Source: Vibrio tetraodonis (GTDB lineage Bacteria; Pseudomonadota; Gammaproteobacteria; Enterobacterales; Vibrionaceae). From it: DNA of 64,000 bases. The notes beneath the pieces were generated by a model. The model was not told the origin of the DNA. It saw only the letters and a program-made list of their open reading frames with translations, and made no database searches. A program made the position numbers and the translations under genes. Of the stretch, positions 1 through 8,622 are shown in pieces. The stretch covers positions 35,924-99,923 of the forward strand of contig NZ_QLYY01000009.1 of the NCBI RefSeq assembly GCF_003350295.1. The letters run 5' to 3'. Every line of letters starts with the position of its first letter. Positions within the stretch are counted from its first letter, which is position 1.

Positions 1-395
1 AAATCACGAAGATCATCACCAAAGCCTAAATGATTGTTCGCCTCATAAGTATTCATCCCTTCACTCTGTAGCTTGTAGGCATCAATCTTGTTATACAGCC
101 CAATACCTCTTCCCTCCTGCCTCAAGTAAAGGATTATACCTCCTTGCTCTCCAAGCTTACGGATGGTTTCATCTAATTGTTCACCGCAATCACATCGAGA
201 AGAATGAAAAACATCGCCAGTCAAACACTCAGAGTGTATGCGAACGATAGGAACAGATTGTGTTTGGTCAGCTTGTTTAAATACTATCGCTACGTGTTCT
301 TTATCCGTCTTGAGCCCTTCAAAAGATAAGAGTTCAGCCTCTATGTCGCTATTCACACCGACTTTAAAATCTACTCTGGCTCTAACTTCCGCCAT
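1..395 (-). CDS. ribA: GTP cyclohydrolase II (5' part; runs off window)
   Basis: Opens GTP to 2,5-diamino-6-ribosylamino-pyrimidinone phosphate, formate and pyrophosphate, the first step of riboflavin synthesis, in the cytoplasm. The reverse strand reads [13 protein letters not shown], then [20 protein letters not shown] with the three Cys zinc ligands, then the [10 protein letters not shown] loop and [16 protein letters not shown], all classic GCHII signatures. It is a stand-alone RibA, not a RibBA fusion, because it begins directly at the GCHII domain. The C-terminal third lies beyond position 1. I chose the ATG at 395; an in-frame ATG at 416 would add seven residues (MNQVSRV). A 17-bp palindrome sits about 110 bases upstream. 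Confidence 0.93.
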   Translation of the reverse strand, partial: MAEVRARVDFKVGVNSDIEAELLSFEGLKTDKEHVAIVFKQADQTQSVPIVRIHSECLTGDVFHSSRCDCGEQLDETIRKLGEQGGIILYLRQEGRGIGLYNKIDAYKLQSEGMNTYEANNHLGFGDDLRD

Positions 396-505
396 AACCC
401 TACTCACTTGATTCATTATTATTGTCTGTTTCTTTGATTATAGAAACCTTACGGGTGACTAACTAAGAGGATTCATTTGGTATAAATCAATGGTCAGATC
501 ACTTA

Positions 506-522
506 ATGTTATAATATAACAT
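506..522. promoter_or_regulatory. 17-bp palindrome upstream of ribA
   Basis: ATGTTATA-A-TATAACAT is a perfect 8-bp inverted repeat around one central base, in the intergenic space ahead of ribA and embedding TATAAT-like hexamers on both strands. It is an operator or promoter candidate; no bound protein can be named. Confidence 0.35.
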
Positions 523-539
523 GTTTGGTTTTAGGCAAT

Positions 540-572
540 AAAAACCTCAGCGGATTCTATCACTGAGGCCTT
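540..572 (-). terminator. Rho-independent terminator of the 605-865 gene
   Basis: CCTCAG (545-550) pairs with CTGAGG (563-568). Read on the minus strand the stem is followed by a run of T (TTTTTATT). It lies just downstream of the small minus-strand ORF and supports that ORF being transcribed. Confidence 0.6.
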
Positions 573-604
573 TTAATGTGTACAAAAGAAGATACTTATT
601 GTGT

Positions 605-865
605 TTAGTGATTATGACTGTTTTTCCATACAGAAAGCTCAACCCACATATCTGCAAGAAACTGCAGCTCTTCTTCAGTGAGTAAAGAGAGTGTCGGCTT
701 AGTATGTGGCAAAGAGTAGGCCTGCAAAGCGCTAATTTGGGCATAAAACTCTTTATGCAACTGAGATATTTTTGTTTCCACCACGGTTCTCTGCCTGTCT
801 TTGCAAAAATAAATAACGAAAGCTACGTACGTTGAAAATGATAACAAACTTGATAATTGCAGCAA
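605..865 (-). CDS. Small hypothetical protein with possible N-terminal membrane segment
   Basis: About 86 residues if the TTG at 865 is used. Residues 1-20 are hydrophobic (LLSFSTYVAFVIYF) and could form a membrane segment or uncleaved signal. The remainder is polar and ends in a Trp/Leu-rich helix (EEELQFLADMWVELSVW). No family is recognised. No good ribosome site precedes 865; an internal GTG near 781 would give a soluble 59-residue protein instead. Support for a real gene comes from the terminator immediately downstream and the protein-like composition of the C-terminal half. The start is uncertain. Confidence 0.4.
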   Translation of the reverse strand: MLQLSSLLSFSTYVAFVIYFCKDRQRTVVETKISQLHKEFYAQISALQAYSLPHTKPTLSLLTEEELQFLADMWVELSVWKNSHNH

Positions 866-1072
866 TTCAGCAAACTGCGTTTTGCAACATAGTTCACATT
901 TGGTTTTAATGCCATACCGTTACAATTCAATGAATTATCTCACAATGCTCCTCATCTACGCTGAATTACTTAAATACAGTTTGTATGACAGGTGATATTA
1001 CATCACCCAAAATAATGTAGTTGCATATACTGTATACATGTCGTTCAAATAACCCACGCAATGGAGCGCTAT

Positions 1073-1492
1073 ATGTTTCTAGTCAGATTGGTGTATGCGA
1101 GTGAGATTACTGAAGGTGTGACAGAGTCAGATATTCAAAATATCCTAGATAAAGCACGTAAAAAGAATACAGCATTAAATGTCACTGGCGTATTATTGTT
1201 TAGCAGAAAGTATTTCCTTCAGTGCTTGGAGGGTTCAAGAGAACAAGTAAATAAAGTTTACCATCACATCCTAAACGACAACAGACATAAAGATGTGATA
1301 TTACTAGATTACTCAGAAACTAATGAAAGAGAGTTCGCCGACTGGTCTATGGGTTACATTCCTGAGATGGAGATAACGCGACCGATTACTCTAAAATACT
1401 CAGAAAGCGCAAGTTTCGAGCCTTATAACATGTCTGGCTCAAGCGCGCACAATCTGCTAACAAGCTTAACCAAGGTCGTCAATGTAGTTTAG
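1073..1492 (+). CDS. BLUF-domain blue-light photoreceptor (stand-alone)
   Basis: A single BLUF domain (about residues 1-95) that binds FAD and senses blue light, with a short C-terminal tail and no output domain. From the ATG at 1073 the key residues fall on the numbering used for PixD-type proteins: Tyr8 in RLVYAS, Gln50 in YFLQCLEG, Trp91 and Met93 in ADWSMGY. That coincidence, plus GGAG six bases ahead of 1073, favours this start over the ATG at 1061. Short BLUF proteins act through a partner, often a response regulator, EAL protein or repressor; none is adjacent. The stop overlaps the 3' end of the convergent LysR gene by four bases. Confidence 0.93.
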   Translation: MFLVRLVYASEITEGVTESDIQNILDKARKKNTALNVTGVLLFSRKYFLQCLEGSREQVNKVYHHILNDNRHKDVILLDYSETNEREFADWSMGYIPEMEITRPITLKYSESASFEPYNMSGSSAHNLLTSLTKVVNVV

Positions 1493-2400
1493 TGATTTGC
1501 CCGAGTATTAGACTCAAATGCCTCAAGTAGATAGCGAATAAATACTTTCTTTCGTTTTGGCATCAACTGTCGGTCAGCATAGACTAGGCTCACCGAGACT
1601 TCAGGCATTGTATATTCAGGTAGCAGTTGAACAAGCTTACCACTAGTGAAGTGCTCTCGGCATATAAACTCAGGTAATACTGCAATCCCCAAACCGTCTA
1701 GACATGCTTTGAGACAGGCAGTAATCGTGTTCACCCGTAAACGATAAGGTAAATCTATCTGTATAGAGTCTTTATCTTTGGGTGTAATTAAGTGCCATTT
1801 GGGTAACTTAACTGCGCGACTATACACGTCTACCATTTGGTGAGGACTCTGGAGATCTTGATGTGAGCTGATTTTACCAAACTCGTCCAGATACTCTGGA
1901 CTAGCCGCCAAGACACGTTGAGACTTGGTTAAGTGTCTTGAAATTAAAGAGGAATCTTGTATCTCCCCCACTTGTGCGTAGAGATCGATCCCTTCGGAAA
2001 TAATATCCACTTCTCGATTAGATAATTCAAGATTGATGGTGACATTAGGGTATTGTTTTAGGAACGTATTGATGTACGTACCTAATACTTGATGGCCCAG
2101 CTCGACTGGCAAAACAACTTTTAGTGGGCCACGGATCAAGTCTTGGTTAGCTGATACTTCGAGCTCAGCTTGATTCAATAGTTCTAAAATTTGCAAACTA
2201 GATTGATAGAAGCGCTCTCCTTCTGGTGTCAAAACCAGACTTCTAGTCGATCGTGTTACTAACCTAACACCCAAATGCTTTTCTAATTCCACCAATTTTC
2301 GACTAACTGTCGACTTTGTCATATCTAACGCATCAGCCGCATGGGTAAAGCTTCCACAATCAACAACTTGAGCAAAAACAGTAATAGCGTTTAAATCCAC
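1489..2400 (-). CDS. LysR-family transcriptional regulator, divergent from efflux genes
   Basis: 303 residues, usual LysR length. The N-terminal winged HTH (residues 1-60) contains FAQVVDCGSFTHAADAL and KSTVSRKLVELEKHLGVRL; a LysR substrate-binding domain fills residues 90-295. The start is GTG at 2400 with a strong GGAGG six bases upstream. It is transcribed away from the EmrAB-like pair with about 120 bases between the starts, the layout of a local regulator, so it probably controls the pump in response to an efflux substrate. The effector cannot be inferred. Confidence 0.9.
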   Translation of the reverse strand: MDLNAITVFAQVVDCGSFTHAADALDMTKSTVSRKLVELEKHLGVRLVTRSTRSLVLTPEGERFYQSSLQILELLNQAELEVSANQDLIRGPLKVVLPVELGHQVLGTYINTFLKQYPNVTINLELSNREVDIISEGIDLYAQVGEIQDSSLISRHLTKSQRVLAASPEYLDEFGKISSHQDLQSPHQMVDVYSRAVKLPKWHLITPKDKDSIQIDLPYRLRVNTITACLKACLDGLGIAVLPEFICREHFTSGKLVQLLPEYTMPEVSVSLVYADRQLMPKRKKVFIRYLLEAFESNTRANH

Positions 2401-2523
2401 CCTTCCCTCCTTGGTTTAATTGGTAAGATATTTGCAACAGTGTTTCCCTTTTTTCCTATCTTATCAGTTAATCATTTTCATTTACAATTTGTGATCATTA
2501 ACAATAACGATAAGAGACACAGC

Positions 2524-3579
2524 ATGACGGATTCAACCCATATCAGACCGCAGAAACAAAGCAATAAAGTCCTGTTTATCGCAACCAGTGCGATAATGAT
2601 TATCGCCATACTCTGCATTGGATATTGGCTTGGGTACGCTCGATACTTTAAATCCACCGATAACGCCTACCTGCAAGGAGACATAACAACCATACGACCA
2701 AAAGTCTCCGGTTATATTGCCAAGTCTTTCGTTAGCGATAACCAGAAAGTAAAGAAAGGAGATTTACTGGTTGAGCTTGATCCACGAGATTATGTAACTG
2801 AACTTGAACAAGCAAAAGCTCACCTTGCGGTATCAGAATCAAGTATCGACAATCTATCGGCGCAAAGAACCTTACAAGAAAGTCAAATAAGACAGGCTGA
2901 AAGCCGCGTAGATTCAGCTAAAGCTGAATATCAACGTTCCGCTCAGCAGTTGGAACGTTCACGTAGTCTTCGCAAGAAAAATTATGCTTCCCAAGACGAA
3001 GTCGATGATATGCTCGCACAGCAGAAAGTCGCTCTTGCAGAACTGAATGAAGCCAATGCTAACTTAGTCGCGGCTCATGACCAACTGTCCGTAATTGACA
3101 GTGACATTCGTAAAGCTGAAGCCGCTATTACCGAGTCTAAAGTGGATGTTGACCAAGCTGAACTTAACTTGAGTTATACAAAAATTTACGCTCCCGCAGA
3201 CGGTATCATTGGAAAAAGAAGTGTGCGCCAAGGGCTCCTTGTTCAATCCGGAACCCCGCTAATGAGCCTTGTACCTACGAGTAATATTTGGGTGGAAGCC
3301 AATTTTAAAGAAACGCAAATTGGTGATATTCATAAGGGGCAAAAAGTGAACATTGAATTTGATGCTTTCCCTGATAAGCCTCTAATAGGCGTAGTGGACA
3401 GTTTTTCTCCAGCAACAGGAGCAAAATTTGCCCTACTTCCACCAGAGAATGCAACGGGTAATTTTACAAAAGTCGTTCAGAGGGTACCGGTTAAAATCAC
3501 CATACCCAATCAACAAAGTCTTAAAGGCCGGCTACTACCCGGACTGTCTGTTGTCACCACAATAGACACTCGGGGTTAG
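2524..3579 (+). CDS. HlyD/EmrA-family membrane fusion protein of a drug efflux pump
   Basis: Periplasmic adaptor linking an inner-membrane MFS pump to an outer-membrane TolC channel. It has an N-terminal membrane anchor (residues about 16-37), a biotinyl-lipoyl half-motif (TIRPKVSGYI and VKKGDLLVELDPRDY), a long alpha-helical hairpin (about 95-210), the second lipoyl half (YTKIYAPADGIIGKRSV) and a beta-barrel region. I use the ATG at 2524 (MTDSTHIRP) because it has a purine-rich AAGAGA site and gives a normal EmrA N-terminus; a longer frame opens at 2440. Four bases separate it from the MFS gene. No TolC gene is in the window. Confidence 0.92.
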   Translation: MTDSTHIRPQKQSNKVLFIATSAIMIIAILCIGYWLGYARYFKSTDNAYLQGDITTIRPKVSGYIAKSFVSDNQKVKKGDLLVELDPRDYVTELEQAKAHLAVSESSIDNLSAQRTLQESQIRQAESRVDSAKAEYQRSAQQLERSRSLRKKNYASQDEVDDMLAQQKVALAELNEANANLVAAHDQLSVIDSDIRKAEAAITESKVDVDQAELNLSYTKIYAPADGIIGKRSVRQGLLVQSGTPLMSLVPTSNIWVEANFKETQIGDIHKGQKVNIEFDAFPDKPLIGVVDSFSPATGAKFALLPPENATGNFTKVVQRVPVKITIPNQQSLKGRLLPGLSVVTTIDTRG

Positions 3580-3583
3580 CCCC

Positions 3584-5134
3584 ATGTCTGTAAATGCTAC
3601 CTACACTCCTACGTCCACTGAGAATGAAGTACCGATCAAAAATTGGATTGCTTTGATTGGTGGTTTGATTGGTGCTTTTATGGCCATTTTAGATATCCAA
3701 ATCACCAATTCATCACTAAAAGATATTCAAGGCGCGCTGTCCGCTACACTCGATGAAAGTTCTTGGATATCAACATCCTATTTAGTCGCAGAGATGATAG
3801 CTATCCCACTCAGTGGTTGGCTGTCTCAGGTATTAGGCAAGCGCAGATACCTCACATGGACAACAAGTATTTTTACCGTATCCTCGCTGTTGTGTTCATT
3901 GTCTTGGAATATGACATCAATGATAGTGTTTCGAGCTATGCAAGGTTTCAGTGGAGGTGCATTGATCCCGCTCGCTTTCTCCTTAGTTGTTCAATTGCTT
4001 CCCCTAAACAAACGTGCCGTGGGAATGGCTTTATTCGGTGTCACCGCCACCTTTGCACCGGCAATTGGGCCGACATTTGGCGGCTGGTTAACCGAGAACC
4101 TTTCTTGGCATTACATTTTCTACATCAACGTTCCTCCAGCAATTCTACTTATCGTTATGGTTCGTTATGGCTTAGACGATGAAGTAGCTAGCTTTTCAAA
4201 ATTTAAGAAAGCAGATTGGTTTGGCATCGCAACAATGGGAATAGGACTCGGCTGTCTCGAGGTGGTACTCGAAGAAGGCAATCGCGAAGAGTGGTTTAGC
4301 TCTCAATTTATTATTGCTCTGAGCGCTATCTCCGCTATTAGTTTAATCTATTTTGTGATCAACGAGCTGCAACACCAAAAGCCACTGGTCAATCTCAGAT
4401 TACTCAGGGACCGACAATTTGCTCTGTCATGTATCGCTTACCTGATCTTAGGGATGGCATTACTGGGTTCCATTTATGTTCTACCTCTGTACTTAACGCA
4501 AATTCAACAGTTTAACGCTATGGAAATAGGCCAAGTACTCATGTGGATGGGGTTCCCACAGTTACTGTTTTTCCCATTAGTACCAAGGCTCACCCAAATC
4601 ATAAAGCCCAAGTACTTGGTTACATTTGGCTTTGTTATGTTTGGCTTAAGTTGTTTCGTCAATACACATATGACTATAGACTTTGGCGGACAGCAACTTA
4701 TTCTATCAATGCTTCTTAGGGCGGTAGGAAGCCCATTTATTATGGTTCCCCTATCTTTGGTCGCAATGAAGAATATCGATAATCATAATACCGCTGATGC
4801 ATCCACATTAACCAATGTGATGCGCAATCTTGGAGGCGCTTTTAGCATTGCTATCATTGCAACTTTGTTAGATAACAAAACTCGTGAGCACTTATCTCAT
4901 ATTAAAGAGTCACTACCCTATGTTAGTACCACGGCATGGGATGCATTGCGTGAGCAGCAGTCATACTTCATGCAAGCGGGACGTGACGCTGTAACAGCAA
5001 TTCAGCAAGCAGAAGCTGTGTTACTTAACACCATGCAGCGTGATGCTGCAATTATGGCTTATAACGATGTGTTTTTAATTATGAGTATATTCTTAGCGAT
5101 AGCGGCTGTACTGATACTAAGTATGAAAGATTAA
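3584..5134 (+). CDS. DHA2-family MFS drug transporter, EmrB-like
   Basis: 516 residues with about 14 predicted membrane segments, typical of the EmrB/QacA (DHA2) drug:proton antiporters. Visible signatures are the motif A-like loop GWLSQVLGKRRYL between segments 2 and 3, the antiporter motif C (APAIGPTFGGWL) in segment 5, and the EmrB-type N-terminal segment with DIQITNSSL. It follows the membrane fusion protein with a 4-base gap, so the two form an operon and presumably a tripartite pump with a TolC encoded elsewhere. Likely regulated by the divergent LysR gene. The substrate is unknown. Confidence 0.93.
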   Translation: MSVNATYTPTSTENEVPIKNWIALIGGLIGAFMAILDIQITNSSLKDIQGALSATLDESSWISTSYLVAEMIAIPLSGWLSQVLGKRRYLTWTTSIFTVSSLLCSLSWNMTSMIVFRAMQGFSGGALIPLAFSLVVQLLPLNKRAVGMALFGVTATFAPAIGPTFGGWLTENLSWHYIFYINVPPAILLIVMVRYGLDDEVASFSKFKKADWFGIATMGIGLGCLEVVLEEGNREEWFSSQFIIALSAISAISLIYFVINELQHQKPLVNLRLLRDRQFALSCIAYLILGMALLGSIYVLPLYLTQIQQFNAMEIGQVLMWMGFPQLLFFPLVPRLTQIIKPKYLVTFGFVMFGLSCFVNTHMTIDFGGQQLILSMLLRAVGSPFIMVPLSLVAMKNIDNHNTADASTLTNVMRNLGGAFSIAIIATLLDNKTREHLSHIKESLPYVSTTAWDALREQQSYFMQAGRDAVTAIQQAEAVLLNTMQRDAAIMAYNDVFLIMSIFLAIAAVLILSMKD

Positions 5135-5145
5135 GTCAGGTCTTG

Positions 5146-5177
5146 AAGTTAAGATGTCCTTAAATGCTTCTTAACTT
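5146..5177. terminator. Hairpin between convergent genes
   Basis: AAGTTAAGA (5146-5154) and TCTTAACTT (5169-5177) form a 9-bp perfect stem with a 14-base loop between the efflux operon and the DUF3291 gene. There is no clear T tract, so it is only a possible bidirectional terminator. Confidence 0.35.
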
Positions 5178-5517
5178 AGCTGACTCCATGCCTATCCGCA
5201 TATAGGTCAGCAGCAGTAAAATTTGTTTTAAAAGTAAAAGCGAAAGGGGTATCACCGTTTGCTCTAAGGTGGTCACGTCTTTCTATAGCCTCTTGCGGAG
5301 TAGGAATATAGTCGTCTTCTATCCACCAAAGCACGTAAGTGTCTTCTGCGACTTGATGAAACCATTCTTTTTTTCGGCGCATAAAATCTCTATGAATAGT
5401 GCGAAACATAAAGTCTTTGAGAGAGTCTGCCGTTTCCCATACTGACATATTGACTATGATATTGGGGTGATCTAATGGATATTTAGCATGCGCGATATTG
5501 AGTTGTGCTAGTTTCAT
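5176..5517 (-). CDS. DUF3291 protein with apparent internal deletion
   Basis: 113 residues. The start MKLAQLNIAHAKYPLDHP is the canonical beginning of DUF3291 proteins (a small alpha-beta-barrel, monooxygenase-like fold of unknown function), and the second half (NMSVWETADSLKDF, RRKKEWFHQV, YVLWWI, PFAFTFKTNF) is its canonical end. Family members are normally about 145-150 residues. What is missing is the stretch between the N-terminal strand and NMSVWE that usually carries a conserved SPGFVWRL-type motif. The frame is intact and a good AGGGAAG ribosome site precedes the ATG, so this is an in-frame loss rather than a wrong start. It may be non-functional. Confidence 0.8.
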   Translation of the reverse strand: MKLAQLNIAHAKYPLDHPNIIVNMSVWETADSLKDFMFRTIHRDFMRRKKEWFHQVAEDTYVLWWIEDDYIPTPQEAIERRDHLRANGDTPFAFTFKTNFTAADLYADRHGVS

Positions 5518-5608
5518 TTTAACTTCCCTGTAAAAACGAATTTAATTTTCTAATCTTAGATATGTTATCCTTTTTATTATTTTCAAAGTCAAGCTTTAAG
5601 CGATTTTA

Positions 5609-5968
5609 TTAGTTTAAAGACCTTAATCTATAATAAATAACTTTTCTATCAGAAAAATCAAAAAGCCACTCAGTTTCACCACTAACATATAATAGTTGCT
5701 CTTGCTTTTCGGTAGATTTCAGCCTCTCCTTAAAATCAAGCATTGCGTCATTGGGTAAGACAAAGCGTCCTGACGATTCATTAGAATCAAGGTTGTTATT
5801 AACGACGATATCTGTTGCTGATCTTGGTATAATTTCAGGTAACCAGCCACGCTGAAATAGGTCATCTTCTTTGGCACTTTGGTATGTTGGATACTCACTA
5901 GTAACTATGTCACTACACCCATACATAGTAAGCAAAATTATTGGAAGTAAATATTTTTTTAATCTCAT
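5609..5968 (-). CDS. Small predicted lipoprotein
   Basis: About 119 residues. A basic start (MRLKKY) leads into a hydrophobic segment (LLPIILLTMYG) ending at a Cys that fits a relaxed lipobox (MYGC), so it is probably lipid-anchored in the envelope. The mature part is polar, with a charged middle and a beta-rich end (YVSGETEWLFDF, KVIYYRLRSL). No family is recognised. The ATG at 5968 is preferred to the in-frame TTG at 5977. It is divergent from nothing and is preceded by the GNAT gene on the same strand with a 43-base gap, so the two may be co-transcribed. Confidence 0.65.
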   Translation of the reverse strand: MRLKKYLLPIILLTMYGCSDIVTSEYPTYQSAKEDDLFQRGWLPEIIPRSATDIVVNNNLDSNESSGRFVLPNDAMLDFKERLKSTEKQEQLLYVSGETEWLFDFSDRKVIYYRLRSLN

Positions 5969-6011
5969 TAGTCTCAATCTCTGTGTAATTAAGTCAATGT
6001 TTTCTATGATG

Positions 6012-6512
6012 TTATCGATTACCTATATCTGCGTACATGATATGCTGAGATCCAGCTTCACCACCTAAATAGAGCTGCTGAGTATCAAGAAAACCACCTT
6101 TATGATAACACGCTTTGGCTGCTGGATTTTTGCAATTGACAGTAAGATAAACGCTTTTATATTGGGAATAATTAACGCCAAGATATGATAATAAAGCTTT
6201 GACTGCCAGAGTTCCAATCCCCTTCCCCTGACAATTAATATCTATTGCAAACGCTTTTACACCTAAGCTATTTTTGGAACAGAATGAAAAATTATCAGAA
6301 TACAGGGTGTCAATTTTGAAAAAACCCACGGGTTTACTGCCACTTTTAATAACGTAAAGATGCGTGGTTTCGCTACCTGAGCTAAGGAAGCTTTCAGCAT
6401 TTCCTGAATATTTTTCTTGCTCATCCGACAATGTAATATTCTGAACATCGATTAAGTGGGCTGAGTCTAAGGGAGAAATAGAAACATTGCATGAGGTGTT
6501 ATTAGTTGTCAT
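6012..6512 (-). CDS. GNAT-family N-acetyltransferase
   Basis: 166 residues, one GNAT domain. The acetyl-CoA pyrophosphate loop is visible as INCQGKGIGTLAVKALLSYL (Q-x-x-G-x-G type), followed by the NPAAKACYHKGGF segment that ends the fold (motif B). This transfers acetyl from acetyl-CoA to an amine; small-molecule and protein substrates are both possible and the sequence does not say which. The ATG at 6512 has only a weak GGAC site. Neighbours are a lipoprotein gene downstream and the 10-bp tandem repeat upstream. Confidence 0.85.
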   Translation of the reverse strand: MTTNNTSCNVSISPLDSAHLIDVQNITLSDEQEKYSGNAESFLSSGSETTHLYVIKSGSKPVGFFKIDTLYSDNFSFCSKNSLGVKAFAIDINCQGKGIGTLAVKALLSYLGVNYSQYKSVYLTVNCKNPAAKACYHKGGFLDTQQLYLGGEAGSQHIMYADIGNR

Positions 6513-6635
6513 TTATAATTTAAGTCCATCAAATCTATATAGACACCATGATGCAATATAAAAATAGAAAACTCAATATCATATCGAGCTCAGTACTTTT
6601 ATGTATACGTATTCATTTCAGTTAATTTCAATAAA

Positions 6636-6690
6636 GAAGCATCACGAAGCATCACGAAGCATCACGAAGCATCACGAAGCATCACGAAGC
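6636..6690. repeat. 10-bp tandem repeat, 5.5 copies
   Basis: Five exact copies of ATCACGAAGC (6641-6690) preceded by a half copy (GAAGC, 6636-6640). It sits in the intergenic space between the GNAT and GGDEF-EAL genes, in no supported reading frame. Copy number could change by slippage. Confidence 0.95.
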
Positions 6691-6767
6691 ATGATAAATG
6701 AAAGACATTGCCGTGCGAAATTATGGTTTCTTTCAGCTCTGAGTCGAGGCAAGAAAATAAAAAAAGA

Positions 6768-8540
6768 TTACTCTTTCATGCTTTGGTTATGATGTTCAAC
6801 TAAGGATATAAACTCGCTCGGTGTCAGAGGTTGAGAATACAAGTAACCCTGATAAGCGTCGCATTTTTCTTGGCGCAATACTTCGAGCTGCTGCTCATTT
6901 TCTACTCCTTCCGCAACTACGCTAATATCTAGGCTATGCCCCATTTGGACTATTGTTTTGAGTAAGATCCGATCCGCTTCATGTATTGCGCACTCATTAA
7001 CGAAATACTTATCTATTTTTAGAACATCAACTGGCAAATGTTTTAGGTATTTCAAACACGAGTATTCAACACCAAAATCATCCACTGCGATTGATACCCC
7101 CAACGCTCTTAATTGATTACATATCTCAGTCACACCTTCAGGATCCTTCATTAATGTCGACTCAGTAATTTCAATCTGTAGCAGGTGTGAAGGAAGTTGA
7201 ACCTCTCTAAGAATTTCGCAGATAGCCTTGAAGAGGTCAGCATCATCAAATTGAACAGTGGAGACGTTTACTGAGACACAAACATCAATACCTTCAACAT
7301 GCCAAGCTTGTACTTGCTCACAAGCTTTGCGCAAGATCCACTGACCCAAAGGTACAATTTGTGCGGTCTTCTCTGCAATTGGAATAAACTCTGCGGGCGA
7401 AATAGAACCTAATTGAGGGTGCTTCCAACGAATAAGCGCTTCGGCCCCGATGATCTTTGCATCTCCAATCGAGACTTTAGGCTGATAATACAAAACAAAC
7501 TGATCACTGAGAAGTGCAGCTCTTATTTCTGTCTCAATCTGATGCTGGCGAATGGTCTCATTCAGCAATTGGTCATCGAACCAGCACACATAACCAGCGC
7601 CTTGCGAAAGCGCTTTGTAAAGAGCAAAGTCCGCATTTTTAATCCAAACCTCAAGGTTGTTAGGCGCATCTTTTGCCAAAGCAATACCAACACCGAAACC
7701 TAGTCGGTGACTGGTGTTTTCCATATTGAATAAGGTTTTTTCATGTCGGCGAAGGACATCAACAGCTTCGACTAATGTAGGTCTGAGTTCAGTACTCTCA
7801 ACAACCAAAGCAAACTCATCGCCCCCAAGGCGGTAAAACTTACCATAGCCTCCGATCAAACGGTCGATATGTTGAGCGAAAGCAACGAGTAACATATCAC
7901 CATATCGGTATCCAAGACGATCATTTATGTGTTTAAAACCATCTAAACCTATGTGCAGTATTCCAAATCGCTCGGCATTATCTTGATTAACCTCTTTGAT
8001 ATCCTCGTAAAATGCCTGCAGGTTAGGCAACTTTGTTAAAAAGTCCGTAATACTTTGGAGTTGATAAATTTGAGCCTGCTTGCGGGTCTCAATATAAAAA
8101 TAAGCCATCATAGTCGCAAAAATAGAGATAGCACTCGCTTGGGCCGCTATCTCTATAAATAAGCCAACATCCAGAGAAGTCAGTTGATATAGATACCCAT
8201 TAATGATCCCCGCAGCCACAGCAATAGGCCACATAGAACCAGGGAAAAGGACAACATAGCACAGGGGAATGAGAATGAGTCCACTGCGAATAACACCTAC
8301 TTCCAGCGGCTCTATCAACCCTCCCACAATAAATAAAGCGACCGCAGAAAAGGCAAATAGATGCTTTATGCGTCGATCGGACACCCATAATGCAACAACC
8401 ATCGCCATTGGCACTAGAAGAAAAACGTTAGTCCATACATGGGGTTGGGTGACTAAACCATATGAGACAACTGCAACAGAGCACAAGTAAGCAAGGTCTG
8501 CGATCATTGTCATCCATTCTACACCAACATTTTTGCTCAC
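6768..8540 (-). CDS. Membrane GGDEF-EAL cyclic-di-GMP signalling protein
   Basis: 590 residues. About five to six membrane helices (residues 10-148, MASE-like sensor) precede a GGDEF domain (about 160-325, GGDEF at 239-243) and an EAL domain (about 335-585). The GGDEF core is intact but no RxxD inhibitory site precedes it. The EAL core keeps EAL (367-369), NVS, EITES, DDFG (487-490), KID, EGVE (544-547) and QGY, so c-di-GMP hydrolysis is plausible. The loop after DDFG reads VEYSCL where the family normally has TGYSSL; this loop affects dimerisation and metal coupling. Start is GTG at 8540. Probably a switch between motile and attached growth. Confidence 0.92.
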   Translation of the reverse strand: MSKNVGVEWMTMIADLAYLCSVAVVSYGLVTQPHVWTNVFLLVPMAMVVALWVSDRRIKHLFAFSAVALFIVGGLIEPLEVGVIRSGLILIPLCYVVLFPGSMWPIAVAAGIINGYLYQLTSLDVGLFIEIAAQASAISIFATMMAYFYIETRKQAQIYQLQSITDFLTKLPNLQAFYEDIKEVNQDNAERFGILHIGLDGFKHINDRLGYRYGDMLLVAFAQHIDRLIGGYGKFYRLGGDEFALVVESTELRPTLVEAVDVLRRHEKTLFNMENTSHRLGFGVGIALAKDAPNNLEVWIKNADFALYKALSQGAGYVCWFDDQLLNETIRQHQIETEIRAALLSDQFVLYYQPKVSIGDAKIIGAEALIRWKHPQLGSISPAEFIPIAEKTAQIVPLGQWILRKACEQVQAWHVEGIDVCVSVNVSTVQFDDADLFKAICEILREVQLPSHLLQIEITESTLMKDPEGVTEICNQLRALGVSIAVDDFGVEYSCLKYLKHLPVDVLKIDKYFVNECAIHEADRILLKTIVQMGHSLDISVVAEGVENEQQLEVLRQEKCDAYQGYLYSQPLTPSEFISLVEHHNQSMKE

Positions 8541-8622
8541 CTTACTACCCTACAATTACTCAACAGACGTCATCACACTACTTAAACCTAGTCTTTAATT
8601 ATTCCCTTGACTAATTTGGTAT

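Noticed and set aside
2458..2515. TCTTATC and GATAAGA arms about 44 bases apart upstream of the efflux genes
   Set aside because: Short arms, wide spacing and no T-N11-A motif; likely chance in AT-rich sequence.
6601..6792. 63-residue frame across the 10-bp repeat
   Set aside because: The 10-base unit shifts frame at each copy, so it is unlikely to be coding, and it overlaps the end of the GGDEF-EAL gene.
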